From an uncultured Gammaproteobacteria bacterium (GTDB lineage: Bacteria > Pseudomonadota > Gammaproteobacteria > GCA-001735895), in contig CALCSG010000225.1 in the NCBI GenBank assembly GCA_937894085.1, forward strand, positions 1 through 46,482: a stretch of 46,482 nucleotides of DNA, read 5' to 3'. Below are positions 17,413-25,816 of the stretch, one piece after another; the stretch's first letter is position 1, and the number at the start of each line of letters is the position of its first letter. The notes under the pieces are model-generated. The model saw only the letters and a list, made by a program, of their open reading frames with translations. It did not search any database and had not been told where the DNA came from. The translations under genes were made by a program, and so were the position numbers.

Positions 17413-18909
17413 CTAAAAGAAACCCAGGGCGTTTTTATCATAAGACATCAAAACATTCTTGGTCTTACGATAATGATTCAACATCATTTTATGTGTCTCA
17501 CGCCCGAAGCCAGATTTTTTATGCCCACCAAATGAGGCATGCGCAGGATAGGTGTGATAGCAGTTGGCCCACACACGGCCCGCTTCAATACCACGTGTAA
17601 ACTTTTGCATTTGATGGAGATCTCTCGTCCATACACCTGCACCTAAACCATACATGGTGTCATTGGCAATCTGCAGTGCTTCGGCTTCGTCTTTAAATGT
17701 GGTAACACACAGAACAGGTCCAAAAATTTCTTCCTGAAAGACCCGCATACTGTTGTTACCTTTAAGTAAAGTCGGCTGAATGTAGTAACCCTCAGGAAAA
17801 GTTTCATTTTTATAGGCTTCACCACCACATAATACCTCGGCGCCCTCTTCTTTGCCGATCTTGATGTAATTCAATATTTTTTCATACTGATCATTGGAAG
17901 CCTGCGCGCCCATCATGGTACTGGCATCAAGTGTGTCACCCATCTTTATTGCTTCAATTCTTTGCAGACAACGCGCGATAAAGGCTTCATAAATATTTTC
18001 CTGAATCAGTGCACGTGATGGACAGGTACATACTTCACCCTGATTGAATGCAAATAACACTAAACCTTCGATTGCTTTATCAAAGAAAGCATCATCTTCC
18101 TGCATGATACTTTCAAAGAAAACATTAGGTGATTTGCCGCCGAGCTCCAGTGTCACCGGGATGATGTTTTCGGATGCATATTGCATGATCAAACGACCCG
18201 TGGTGGTTTCGCCGGTGAACGCCACTTTACGAATATCCGGGTGTGTCGCTAAAGGTTTGCCAGCCTCAAGCCCGAATCCATTGACCACGTTAAGCACACC
18301 TGCAGGTAATACATCCTGAATAATCTCCATTACCACAAGAATGGATACCGGAGTTTGTTCCGCGGGTTTAAGCACTACACAGTTACCTGCCGCCAAAGCG
18401 GGCGCCAGTTTCCATGCGGCCATTAATATGGGGAAATTCCACGGGATAATCTGGGCAACAACGCCGAGTGGTTCATGAATTTCCATCGATACGGTATTAG
18501 CATCCAGATCAGAAACTTCGCCTGCATCACCACGAATAACACCCGCAAAATAGCGGAAATGATCAATAGCCAGGGGAATATCTGCAGCCATTGTTTCTCT
18601 GATAGCTTTTCCGTTATCCCAGGTTTCGGCCGTTGCAATCTTTTCTAAATTTTGTTCCATCCTGTCAGCGATCTTTAACAGAATATTACTGCGTTCTGTA
18701 ACAGATGTTTTACCCCAGCTAGCTGCGGCTTTCCATGCAGTTGCAACAGCCAGGTCAATATCCTTGCTACCCGAACGTGGTATCCGATTAATCACCTGAC
18801 CAGAAACCGGTGATATATTGTCAAAATATTCTCCATCAACAGGTGCCAGCCACTCTCCACCAATGAAATTTTCATATTGCTCTTTAAAATCAGGTGTATT
18901 GTTAGACAT
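17413..18909 (-). CDS. NAD-dependent aldehyde dehydrogenase (AldB/ExaC type)
   Basis: Oxidises an aldehyde, most likely acetaldehyde or a similar short-chain aldehyde, to the acid. The 498-residue protein covers the full ALDH fold: [27 protein letters not shown] (cofactor-binding part, catalytic Asn in PWNFP), the Glu general base in [13 protein letters not shown], and the nucleophilic Cys in [12 protein letters not shown]. The double-Cys CTC context is typical of AldB/ExaC enzymes. Good ribosome binding site (GGAGA, 6 nt before ATG). DUF779 follows, and an AraC regulator is transcribed divergently, a known arrangement for alcohol or aldehyde induced operons. Confidence 0.94.
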   Translation of the reverse strand: MSNNTPDFKEQYENFIGGEWLAPVDGEYFDNISPVSGQVINRIPRSGSKDIDLAVATAWKAAASWGKTSVTERSNILLKIADRMEQNLEKIATAETWDNGKAIRETMAADIPLAIDHFRYFAGVIRGDAGEVSDLDANTVSMEIHEPLGVVAQIIPWNFPILMAAWKLAPALAAGNCVVLKPAEQTPVSILVVMEIIQDVLPAGVLNVVNGFGLEAGKPLATHPDIRKVAFTGETTTGRLIMQYASENIIPVTLELGGKSPNVFFESIMQEDDAFFDKAIEGLVLFAFNQGEVCTCPSRALIQENIYEAFIARCLQRIEAIKMGDTLDASTMMGAQASNDQYEKILNYIKIGKEEGAEVLCGGEAYKNETFPEGYYIQPTLLKGNNSMRVFQEEIFGPVLCVTTFKDEAEALQIANDTMYGLGAGVWTRDLHQMQKFTRGIEAGRVWANCYHTYPAHASFGGHKKSGFGRETHKMMLNHYRKTKNVLMSYDKNALGFF

Positions 18910-19024
18910 ATTATCTCTCCGCTTGATTTAATTATAAAAAATACTGATAAATGACGGCCCGTTGCCAGAGGCAGACGATGGCATGAAAGGTATTAAAAAA
19001 GACTGTTTTTCACTTATTTTCCAT

Positions 19025-19056
19025 TTATCTGTCACTAAATTAATATTATCTGTCAC
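19025..19056. promoter_or_regulatory. Paired direct-repeat operator between aldehyde dehydrogenase and araC-type gene
   Basis: The 11-mer TTATCTGTCAC occurs exactly twice, at 19025-19035 and 19046-19056, a start-to-start distance of 21 bp, or two helical turns. A weaker relative (TTGTATGTCAG) follows at 19064. Same-face direct half-sites about 21 bp apart are the usual binding pattern of AraC-family dimers. They sit 116-147 bp upstream of the dehydrogenase start codon and about 86 bp before the regulator start. Confidence 0.65.
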
Positions 19057-19141
19057 AGGAAACTTGTATGTCAGTCCAATTTAATTAGTTGTGAGTCCAT
19101 ATTTGGGTATACTGTCTTACAAAGAGACATAAAGAAGTCAT

Positions 19142-20086
19142 GTGATTTGCACATTAAATTTCCAGGAGGCCTTACCGATAGCTGTTCAAAACATAAGTCA
19201 ATTACGTACACCACGTGTACTCATTGAAAATAAAACTAGTTTTTCAGGCCCTGATTCGGAAGTAAGTATTTATGATACTTATAAGGCCGCTTCTCGTGTG
19301 CGCCTGGATGCTGGAGAATTATTATTTTGCGGCATGGTAACAGGGCGTAAGATTATGCACACCAGCGGCACTGACAGTATGGCTGAAGGCCAGGTTTTTT
19401 TACCTCACGAAAGTTTTGTAATGGCCCCTGGCGGCATCGTTGAAATTGATTTTCCTGACGCCACTCCTGGTACCCCTACTACCTGTTTAACGGTCGAGAT
19501 CTCAAAAGAAAAGGTCAACAGAATTAATGACCGGTTAAATGATTCTTTACCCATGCTTGAATTAGCTGATCAATGGCAAATGAGAGCTCCCGTACTGCAT
19601 ACCCATCACTCCACTGAAACCCAGCGATTACTCACTCGTCTGACCAAGCTATTCATCGAGAACCACCCGGACAGGAATATCCTGATCGATTTGAATATTT
19701 CAGAATTGATTATTCGAATGCTGCGACATAAGACAAGAGACTTCCTGCTGGCTTATTGCAGCAATGACCCGGAAGCTAACAGCCTGATCGCCGCACTGGA
19801 CTGGATTAACAGTACCTTATCAAAACCACTGGAAATAGATCATCTGTGTCGTCATGTCGGTATGAGTAGAAGTCGTCTTTATGTTGAATTTAAAGAAAAG
19901 TTTGGATGTTCGCCTGTGGAATTACAGCAACAATTACGGTTGAAACAGGCAGCAGAGAGAATTAAAAAAGGCGAAGCCATCACGGCTATCAGTTACGACC
20001 TGGGATTCAGCACACCGAGCCACTTTTGTTATCGCTTTAAAAACTTTTTTGGTTGTACCGCATCAGAGTATAAAGCTGGCGTTTGA
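19142..20086 (+). CDS. AraC family transcriptional regulator of the aldehyde dehydrogenase operon
   Basis: A 314-residue regulator with an N-terminal effector/dimer domain (about 1-200, AraC_binding_2-like) and a C-terminal pair of helix-turn-helix motifs (about 215-312; LCRHVGMSRSRLYVEFKEKF and AISYDLGFSTPSHFCYRFKNFFG). Divergent from the aldehyde dehydrogenase/DUF779 operon, which it likely activates through the repeats in the gap. The start is unusual: the only early canonical codon is GTG at 19142, while a perfect AGGAGG lies inside the coding frame and points to an ATA codon. The stop codon falls inside a short repeat (TTGAACCTGG...), so the last residues may be altered by that element. 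Confidence 0.9.
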   Translation: MICTLNFQEALPIAVQNISQLRTPRVLIENKTSFSGPDSEVSIYDTYKAASRVRLDAGELLFCGMVTGRKIMHTSGTDSMAEGQVFLPHESFVMAPGGIVEIDFPDATPGTPTTCLTVEISKEKVNRINDRLNDSLPMLELADQWQMRAPVLHTHHSTETQRLLTRLTKLFIENHPDRNILIDLNISELIIRMLRHKTRDFLLAYCSNDPEANSLIAALDWINSTLSKPLEIDHLCRHVGMSRSRLYVEFKEKFGCSPVELQQQLRLKQAAERIKKGEAITAISYDLGFSTPSHFCYRFKNFFGCTASEYKAGV

Positions 20087-20105
20087 ACCTGGAAAAATCG
20101 GTTGA
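20083..20105 (+). repeat. Left-end copy of the TTGAACCTGGAAA repeat
   Basis: TTGAACCTGGAAAAATCGGTTGA matches the left end of the inverted-repeat element at 29303-29477 (TTGAACCTGGAAATAGCCGTTGA). No matching right end was found nearby. It overlaps the araC-type stop codon. Confidence 0.55.
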
Positions 20106-20368
20106 GTGCCAAAAAAATGTGCAATCTATTGATTTGGATAGCGTAATTAAAAAAACTGTCACCACTTATCATTCCCGGCATTCAGTTTATGGCTGGCTAT
20201 GTTTTACCCGAGTCGACTCGAAGTATGAACCTGCTACCGACAAAAAGTCATTAAAGCCTGTTATTTTGACCCAGTTAGTTCATAAAGGTAGCAGAGAGTA
20301 ATTAACTCTAATATCAGCAACAGATGATCTCAGCCTGCTCTGATAAATCCACTTTACTCCTGTGTTTT

Positions 20369-20845
20369 CTATGGTGAAAGCCTGACCTTAAATACACCGA
20401 CCTCAACAGAGCTGACTGTCACCCTTTGCCCTGCTTCGATTCTGTCAACGCCGGCAGTTTTATCAATCTCAACTCTCCAGCTGATTCCTGAATAATTTGT
20501 AGTACCCGGTTTTAGCGGCGTAATATCACTTTTAATAACAAACTCATAGCCGACAAGATCGCTGCTATTATCTTTCTTTAGCGGTTGATCATCCTGTAAT
20601 CTTTTTAACGGCTTCCACAACAACGCAGTAATAACTCCTGTACTGATGCCGGTACAGGACACACCCGCAATCCATGTTTCTGGCAGCACGCCCAGGCTCA
20701 TCAATACTCCGGCGGTTAACGCGCCTAAACCCGAAAACAAAAAAACACCCGTGGAAAAGCCGGTGACAACTTCGATAGCCAGCATCGCAAAACCAAACAC
20801 CAGCCAGAACTCTGACTGGTGACTCACAACATAATCAATAACCAT
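20369..20845 (-). CDS. NfeD family membrane protein
   Basis: A 158-residue short NfeD protein (ATG at 20845; the ORF track adds a GTG codon). Two or three membrane segments occupy residues about 12-75, then a soluble OB-fold domain (about 95-158, with YSGISWRVEIDKTAGVDRIEAGQRVTV). It lies 11-14 bases below the SPFH protein gene on the same strand. NfeD and stomatin-like proteins are a well-known pair whose products form membrane microdomain complexes, sometimes with a protease; here no protease domain is present. A weak spacing of 4 nt separates GGAG from the ATG, consistent with coupling to the upstream gene. Confidence 0.9.
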   Translation of the reverse strand: MVIDYVVSHQSEFWLVFGFAMLAIEVVTGFSTGVFLFSGLGALTAGVLMSLGVLPETWIAGVSCTGISTGVITALLWKPLKRLQDDQPLKKDNSSDLVGYEFVIKSDITPLKPGTTNYSGISWRVEIDKTAGVDRIEAGQRVTVSSVEVGVFKVRLSP

Positions 20846-20859
20846 CACTCTCTCCTGAT

Positions 20860-21816
20860 TTACTGGCTAATGGTTTTGTCACTATTTAACGTATTAATAA
20901 TGGTCATAGCTTCAGCAACTACATTTGCCGCATTACTATTACTCTCGGGTAGCAACACCACGGTAGAATTCTTCGCAATAGCGCGTTTTGCCTCTATCGC
21001 TTTATCCGCAAGATTCAGCTGTATCGCTTTTTGGCCCTCCACAGTGTTGGCAACCTTACCGACCGTATCCAGTGCTTTCGCCTGGGCATCGGCAACAGCA
21101 ATAATCGCCTGTGCTTCACCTTCTGCGCGTAAGATCTGTTCTGCCTTATCCGCTTCGGCTGATAATACCTGCGCCTGTTTGGCACCTTCCGCGACATTAA
21201 TAGCCGACTGTCGATTACCCTCAGACTCCAGAATAGTCGCACGCTTTTCACGTTCGGCTTTCATCTGGCGCTCCATCGCATCCAGAATCGTACGCGGTGG
21301 TTCGATATCCTTAATCTCATAACGCATCACCTGTACGCCCCAGGGTTCTGATGCGAAGTTTATCGCATTCACAATATTTATATTCAGGCTCTCGCGCTCT
21401 TCAAAGGTTTTATCCAGGTCTATTTTACCAATCTCACTACGCATCGTGGTTTGCGCTAACTGTGTGACCGCGTACACATAGTCATCAACACCGTAAGAAG
21501 CCTTATAAGCATCTAGTAATTTTAGATACAACACACCATCGACCACTAACGAAATATTATCCTTGGTAATAGCCGCCTGACTGGGCACATCGTAGGCGTG
21601 TTCTTTTAAAGACTGGTTATAAGCCACTTTATCAATGAAAGGAAAAAGCACATTTAGACCTGCAACCATGGTTTTGTTGTACTTGCCAAAGCGTTCTACA
21701 ACATAGGCTCGATTTTGTGGCACAAACTTGACTGAGGACTTGACCAGGATGAGAATTAATACCGCCAGTCCTGTCCAGAAGTTAAAAATTACAGTCATCA
21801 ATTCTTCATTACCCAT
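20860..21816 (-). CDS. SPFH/stomatin-like membrane protein (QmcA/paraslipin type)
   Basis: A 318-residue protein with one N-terminal membrane helix (about 8-25) followed by an SPFH/Band 7 domain (about 28-190; VPQNRAYVVERFGKYNKTM at the start, DIEPPRTILDAMERQMKAEREKRA near the end) and a long Ala/Glu-rich coiled coil (about 185-290). These proteins form large ring assemblies on the membrane and influence protease or lipid domain organisation. Co-transcribed with the NfeD gene 11 bases downstream. The start codon used is ATG in the track; a second start at MTVIFNFW, six codons on, is also possible. Confidence 0.93.
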   Translation of the reverse strand: MGNEELMTVIFNFWTGLAVLILILVKSSVKFVPQNRAYVVERFGKYNKTMVAGLNVLFPFIDKVAYNQSLKEHAYDVPSQAAITKDNISLVVDGVLYLKLLDAYKASYGVDDYVYAVTQLAQTTMRSEIGKIDLDKTFEERESLNINIVNAINFASEPWGVQVMRYEIKDIEPPRTILDAMERQMKAEREKRATILESEGNRQSAINVAEGAKQAQVLSAEADKAEQILRAEGEAQAIIAVADAQAKALDTVGKVANTVEGQKAIQLNLADKAIEAKRAIAKNSTVVLLPESNSNAANVVAEAMTIINTLNSDKTISQ

Positions 21817-21939
21817 GGTTCGTCCTCATAGTTAGATTTAGTTTGTGAGAATAGCAGATTAGCTGGTTAAATATAGAACCCAATGGAACTGAGATGGTGA
21901 GAGAGTCGAAGCCATCCCGGGAGGTTAAGAAAGATATTC

Positions 21940-22170
21940 ACTTTGCTGCTTATAAAAGTGCCTAATAATAAATGGATGAATTCTAAACAAATACACCTTA
22001 TTACCGGCATTGTCTCTGACTCCAATGCCGGTAAGTTAAGGTCTTTTGTCGTCATGCCAGTGTAGGGCGGGTATCCATTTTATAGGCCTGCAGACTCGTT
22101 GCGATGGATTCTGGCCTTCGCCAGAATGACGATAGTCGCTTGACTTACCGGCATTGTCTCTGACTCAGGT
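21940..22170. repeat. REP-like palindromic repeats
   Basis: The stretch holds short repeated phrases such as ACCGGCATTGTCTCTGACTC (at 21999 and 22147, about 150 bp apart) and TAAGGTCTTTTGTCGTCATGCC, which recurs near 40262-40285. Typical of dispersed REP-like noncoding elements. Confidence 0.55.
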
Positions 22171-22880
22171 TATTCCTCGCCCTCGTCCGGGCGGTCGTTG
22201 TAGGCGTTGGACGGGAAGTCGCCGATATCTTCCATCGACTCGAGCCAGTGTTCTGACGAATAAACCGTCAGCAGCGCCGACTTGCCATCTGCCGAGCATT
22301 CGCTAAACCCGGATTGCCAGACCATTCCCTCGGCCTCGGGAAACGAATTACCTGCCAGCTGTTCGTCGAATAGACGCTCCAGAATGCTGTTTTCGCTCAT
22401 ACCATCGGCGAGCACACGGGCAACGAAAGCCGCCTCGGGTTCCAGGCTGATAATTGTCCTGCCGGACGATCCGGTAGCGATGAGCTGCAGGCGAAGCTGT
22501 AGCAAATCGGGCCGTGGAAATACTTTGGGAAACGCCTGTTTTAGCAGCACGCAGGCAGCGAAGATGTCGGCATGCAGATAAATGTCTGCCGTCTCCTCCC
22601 AGGCACGCTGGCCTTCGAGCAAATCCTGCACGATGTTTTGACGCACCCCTTTGGTTACATGGTTACTCAGTTTGTACTCGAGAATCGTTTCGCCCGCGTC
22701 CTCAGGCCCGAGGTCCTGCAATACCATCATCAGGATTTCAAGCAGGTCGCCGCCCGACAACTCGTCGACATCATCGACTTCAAACCCGCTCAGCAGGTTG
22801 CGATAATCTGTGTCGTTCCACGTGCCTGGCATGTCGTAAATCTTTTTCAGGCCCAGTACGCTAACATCAAAAAGTTTCAA
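22170..22880 (-). CDS. Hypothetical protein, TTG start, GC-rich
   Basis: A 236-residue protein that I do not recognise. The frame opens at TTG (22880) with AAAGGA 9 nt upstream; the next Met is at residue 18. The product is acidic, mostly helical, with no signal peptide or membrane segment, and ends in an acidic tail (NDRPDEGEE). Segments LSGGDLLEILMMVLQDLGPEDAGETIL and LADGMSENSILERLFDEQL look like folded helical domains. The reading frame is visibly GC-richer than its neighbours and is bounded by repeat-filled spacers, consistent with acquisition by transfer. No function is proposed. Confidence 0.7.
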   Translation of the reverse strand: MKLFDVSVLGLKKIYDMPGTWNDTDYRNLLSGFEVDDVDELSGGDLLEILMMVLQDLGPEDAGETILEYKLSNHVTKGVRQNIVQDLLEGQRAWEETADIYLHADIFAACVLLKQAFPKVFPRPDLLQLRLQLIATGSSGRTIISLEPEAAFVARVLADGMSENSILERLFDEQLAGNSFPEAEGMVWQSGFSECSADGKSALLTVYSSEHWLESMEDIGDFPSNAYNDRPDEGEE

Positions 22881-23333
22881 TTGGGTATATCCTTTAGGTC
22901 GGTTTGAGGGCGATATGCCCGCTTATAATTTTAAATATACTAAATGTATCACCGCGTTTTAGCAACGAGGAATACAGCGCAGAATTACCCCCTCACTGTG
23001 AGTCACTTGACAGGCTTTTTAATGCACCTCGCTCCAGTAAAAACAATACGTTACTAGCCCCCAATGACATTAGGTGTCAGCCCTGGCATTTATCCTTAAG
23101 CGTATGCCAGTGGTGCCTATTCCTGCCAGCAGCTGGCAGGTTATTTTGGAATGCACTTCACTATAACAGTAAGAATTGTCAGGCATGCCAAAAGCAGGAC
23201 CTGAACCTTATTTTCCTGCAATGCTCCATCCTCAGCTGGATTAATGAGCGACCTTAAAAGTAACTATGCATGTGCTCAATATCCGGCTATAACTGTTAAA
23301 CTTGAATAACAGCTTTTACAGACTAACTGACCC
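22881..23333. other. Intergenic region leading into a duplicated dsbB promoter
   Basis: Contains no convincing gene; the 117-codon frame of the track lacks protein-like character and a ribosome binding site. The last part (about 23163-23333) is related to sequence around dsbB, with weak matches near 29245-29300 and 30164-30195 and a near-identical match from 23261 onward to 29479-29550. Confidence 0.5.
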
Positions 23334-23438
23334 ATGATTTCTCTCATTAAATTCCTTTCTAGCAGTGCCTGGTACTGGTGGCTTTTGATTCTTGCCGGCG
23401 TCGGTTTTGAATCCTGTGTTGGTTACAATGGAGGCTAA
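23334..23438 (+). pseudogene. Truncated duplicate of the dsbB 5' end
   Basis: The 154 bases 23261-23414 match 29479-29632, upstream leader and first 27 codons of dsbB, with two substitutions that I can count. After TTTTGAATCC the copy diverges and the frame ends at a TAA after 34 residues. Only the first membrane helix of DsbB remains and both redox Cys pairs are absent, so it cannot be a working oxidase. Because the leader region is included, the copy may bring dsbB promoter activity toward the upp gene about 165 bases downstream. Near identity suggests a recent event or gene conversion. Confidence 0.85.
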
Positions 23439-23603
23439 GGCGCCACCCTGTAGCCCTTTATGTTACTAAATAACCTGTATTAATTTACAGTATATTAATA
23501 TGTCGATAGATCTTTAAATGATTTTTGTTCTGCCCCTGGATCTGTTTAAATCTGCGCGGGAATACCCTTCCAAAACTGAAACTATCATATACGAGGACTG
23601 TTA

Positions 23604-24230
23604 ATGGCCATACATGTAGCCACTCACCCACTGATCCAGCACAAGCTCGGATTGTTAAGAAAAGATGACATAAGTACCAAAAGCTTTCGTCAACTTGCCA
23701 GCGAAATATCCATGTTACTCACCTACGAGGCAACCTCCGATCTACCGATCGAAACCACAACCATAAAAGGCTGGGATGGCCCGGTTGATGTTAAACAGAT
23801 TGAAGGCAAAAAAATAACCATCATCCCAATCTTAAGAGCAGGTATTGGCATGATGGACGGCGTTTTAGAACTTATTCCAAATGCTCGAATCAGCGTGATT
23901 GGCCTGTACCGTAACGAAGACACTCTGGAGCCCGTACCTTATTTTGAAAAACTGGTTACCGATATCGATATACGCATGGCTCTCATCGTTGACCCTATGC
24001 TCGCCACGGGTGGATCATTTAATGCCGCCGTCGACATGGTGAAAAAAGCCGGCTGCACAAATATACGCGGGCTCTTCCTGGTAGCCGCTCCCGAAGGCAT
24101 CGAGGCGGTACAAAAACGACACCCGGATGTGGACATCCATATCGCCGCTGTTGATGATCATTTAAATGAGCAAGGTTACATAATCCCCGGACTGGGAGAT
24201 GCCGGTGACAAGTTGTTTGGAACTAAATAA
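23604..24230 (+). CDS. upp: Uracil phosphoribosyltransferase
   Basis: Pyrimidine salvage enzyme converting uracil and PRPP to UMP in the cytoplasm. The 208-residue protein has normal length. Visible motifs are [18 protein letters not shown], the PRPP-binding loop [22 protein letters not shown], and the C-terminal uracil-binding segment [32 protein letters not shown] lies 6 nt before ATG. The uracil permease gene follows 21 bases downstream, so uptake and phosphoribosylation form one operon closed by a terminator at 25509. Confidence 0.98.
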   Translation: MAIHVATHPLIQHKLGLLRKDDISTKSFRQLASEISMLLTYEATSDLPIETTTIKGWDGPVDVKQIEGKKITIIPILRAGIGMMDGVLELIPNARISVIGLYRNEDTLEPVPYFEKLVTDIDIRMALIVDPMLATGGSFNAAVDMVKKAGCTNIRGLFLVAAPEGIEAVQKRHPDVDIHIAAVDDHLNEQGYIIPGLGDAGDKLFGTK

Positions 24231-24251
24231 TAAAATTAACGAGAGAATTCC

Positions 24252-25496
24252 ATGAACGATAATAGTCTTAACCAGTCCCCTTTACACACAGCCGTAGTCG
24301 GCGCCCAAATGTTATTCGTGGCTTTTGGCGCGCTGGTATTAGTCCCGCTGCTAACCGGCCTCGATCCCAATGTGGCTCTGTTTACCGCAGGCATAGGTAC
24401 CCTCATATTCCAGCTCATTACCAAACGTCAGGTGCCCATTTTTCTGGCTTCATCTTTCGCCTTTATCGCACCCATTATCTATGGCGTACAAACCTGGGGC
24501 ATAGCATCAACTATGTCAGGACTATTTGCAGCTGGAATTTTCTACATGCTGCTTAGTGGCATGATTTATATTAAAGGCAGAGAAGTTATCGACCGTTACC
24601 TGCCGCCAGTGGTGGTTGGCCCCGTCATCATAGTAATTGGATTAAGTCTTGCGCCGGTAGGTATTAACCTGGCTGTTGGAAAAACTGGCGATGGCGCTTT
24701 CGAACTGGTTACTCGCGACGCCGCACTCGTTATTTCAATGCTCACCCTGCTTGCCACTATTGCAACATCATTTCTGGGTAGAGGCATTTTTAAACTGGTG
24801 CCTATCCTGATCGGTATCCTGGTGGGTTACAGTGTTTCATTTTTTTATGGTTTAATTAATTTTGATGGAGTATCAGCTGCAGTCTGGTTTTCAATCCCCA
24901 ATTTCACTACGCCTGAATTCAACCTTGAAGCCATTTTATTTATCGTCCCAATCGCCATCGCACCGGCCATTGAACACGTCGGCGATATCGTTGCGATCAG
25001 CGCCGTAACCGGCAAAGATTTCGTTAAAAAGCCCGGTTTACATCGCACCCTGTTAGGCGACGGATTAGCCACATCTGCAGCAGCATTGTTTGGCGGCCCA
25101 CCTAACACCACCTACTCCGAAGTCACCGGCGCGGTGGCACTGACAAAATCGTTCAATCCAGTAATTATGACCTGGGCTGCAGGTTTCGCTATATTCCTGT
25201 CATTTTCCGGTAAAACAGGCGCAGTTCTGCAAACTATCCCTACCCCGGTTATGGGTGGAATTATGACCCTCATGTTTGGCGCCATAGCAGCCATCGGCCT
25301 GAACACTCTGGTTCGCTCAGGCGAAGATCTTTCTAAAACCAGAAACATGGTCATAGTGTCACTGGTGCTGGTATTCGGTCTTGGCGGTATGCAATTAGGC
25401 CTCGGAGAATTTACTTTAAAAGGCATTGGACTGGCCGCAATCATGGCTATCTTTTTGAATGTTATTTTACCTAAAGAAAAAGTAGAAGAAGCATAA
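24252..25496 (+). CDS. uraA: Uracil:cation symporter (NCS2 family)
   Basis: Inner-membrane nucleobase transporter of the NCS2/UraA family, 414 residues, with about 12-14 apolar segments. Family hallmarks are QMLFVAFGALVLVPLLTGLDP near the start, PPVVVGPVIIVIGLSLAP, the substrate-binding helix IAPAIEHVGDIVAISAVTGKDF (Glu-His pair), and GGPPNTTYSEVTGAVALT. Its position directly after upp supports uracil as substrate. The gene order upp-uraA is as in E. coli. Ribosome binding site GAGAG upstream of ATG. Confidence 0.96.
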   Translation: MNDNSLNQSPLHTAVVGAQMLFVAFGALVLVPLLTGLDPNVALFTAGIGTLIFQLITKRQVPIFLASSFAFIAPIIYGVQTWGIASTMSGLFAAGIFYMLLSGMIYIKGREVIDRYLPPVVVGPVIIVIGLSLAPVGINLAVGKTGDGAFELVTRDAALVISMLTLLATIATSFLGRGIFKLVPILIGILVGYSVSFFYGLINFDGVSAAVWFSIPNFTTPEFNLEAILFIVPIAIAPAIEHVGDIVAISAVTGKDFVKKPGLHRTLLGDGLATSAAALFGGPPNTTYSEVTGAVALTKSFNPVIMTWAAGFAIFLSFSGKTGAVLQTIPTPVMGGIMTLMFGAIAAIGLNTLVRSGEDLSKTRNMVIVSLVLVFGLGGMQLGLGEFTLKGIGLAAIMAIFLNVILPKEKVEEA

Positions 25497-25816
25497 CAAT
25501 ATATTTTCTGACCGGGTGTTAAAAGCACCCGGTCAAATTTTATTGATACAAGTTCACCGTAGCAAAATACTAAATTGTTAGGGGCTTGAGATAGTTACGT
25601 CAAAAAAATTAGTCGATCTTTATCATCAAACCCAACAACTATGGCCTGTTAAGTCGGGAGAGTTTTTTCGTGCCTTCGCTTGATATTTTGCCTAATGGGT
25701 GACCCTTAATTTCCTTACGCTTAACTGCGTTTTCCAGGTTAGTAAATAGATCCAAAAAAAAATTATACTGTACTACGCTTTACTATGAACACAAAAATCT
25801 ATGAGTTTTTGATTTG
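25497..25816. other. Intergenic region after uraA
   Basis: Holds the uraA terminator at its start and, at 25719-25742, a right-end-like copy (TTAACTGCGTTTTCCAGGTTAG) of the inverted-repeat element found complete at 29303-29477. The remaining sequence should carry the promoter of the large PAS/GGDEF/EAL gene. Confidence 0.5.
25509..25535 (+). terminator. Rho-independent terminator of upp-uraA
   Basis: A 10-bp perfect stem (TGACCGGGTG / CACCCGGTCA) with a 7-nt loop, 12 bases after the uraA stop, followed by AATTTTATT. Confidence 0.88.

Noticed and set aside
20083-20301. 72-codon ORF overlapping the araC-type stop
   Set aside because: Starts at a TTG inside a repeat end; low-quality composition; no support for translation.
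22282-22907. Several plus-strand ORFs opposite the GC-rich hypothetical gene
   Set aside because: They are antisense shadows caused by high GC and few stops; the minus-strand frame has the better start and length.
22904-23257. 117-codon plus-strand ORF before the dsbB fragment
   Set aside because: Protein sequence looks random, the region is related to noncoding sequence around dsbB, and no ribosome binding site is seen.
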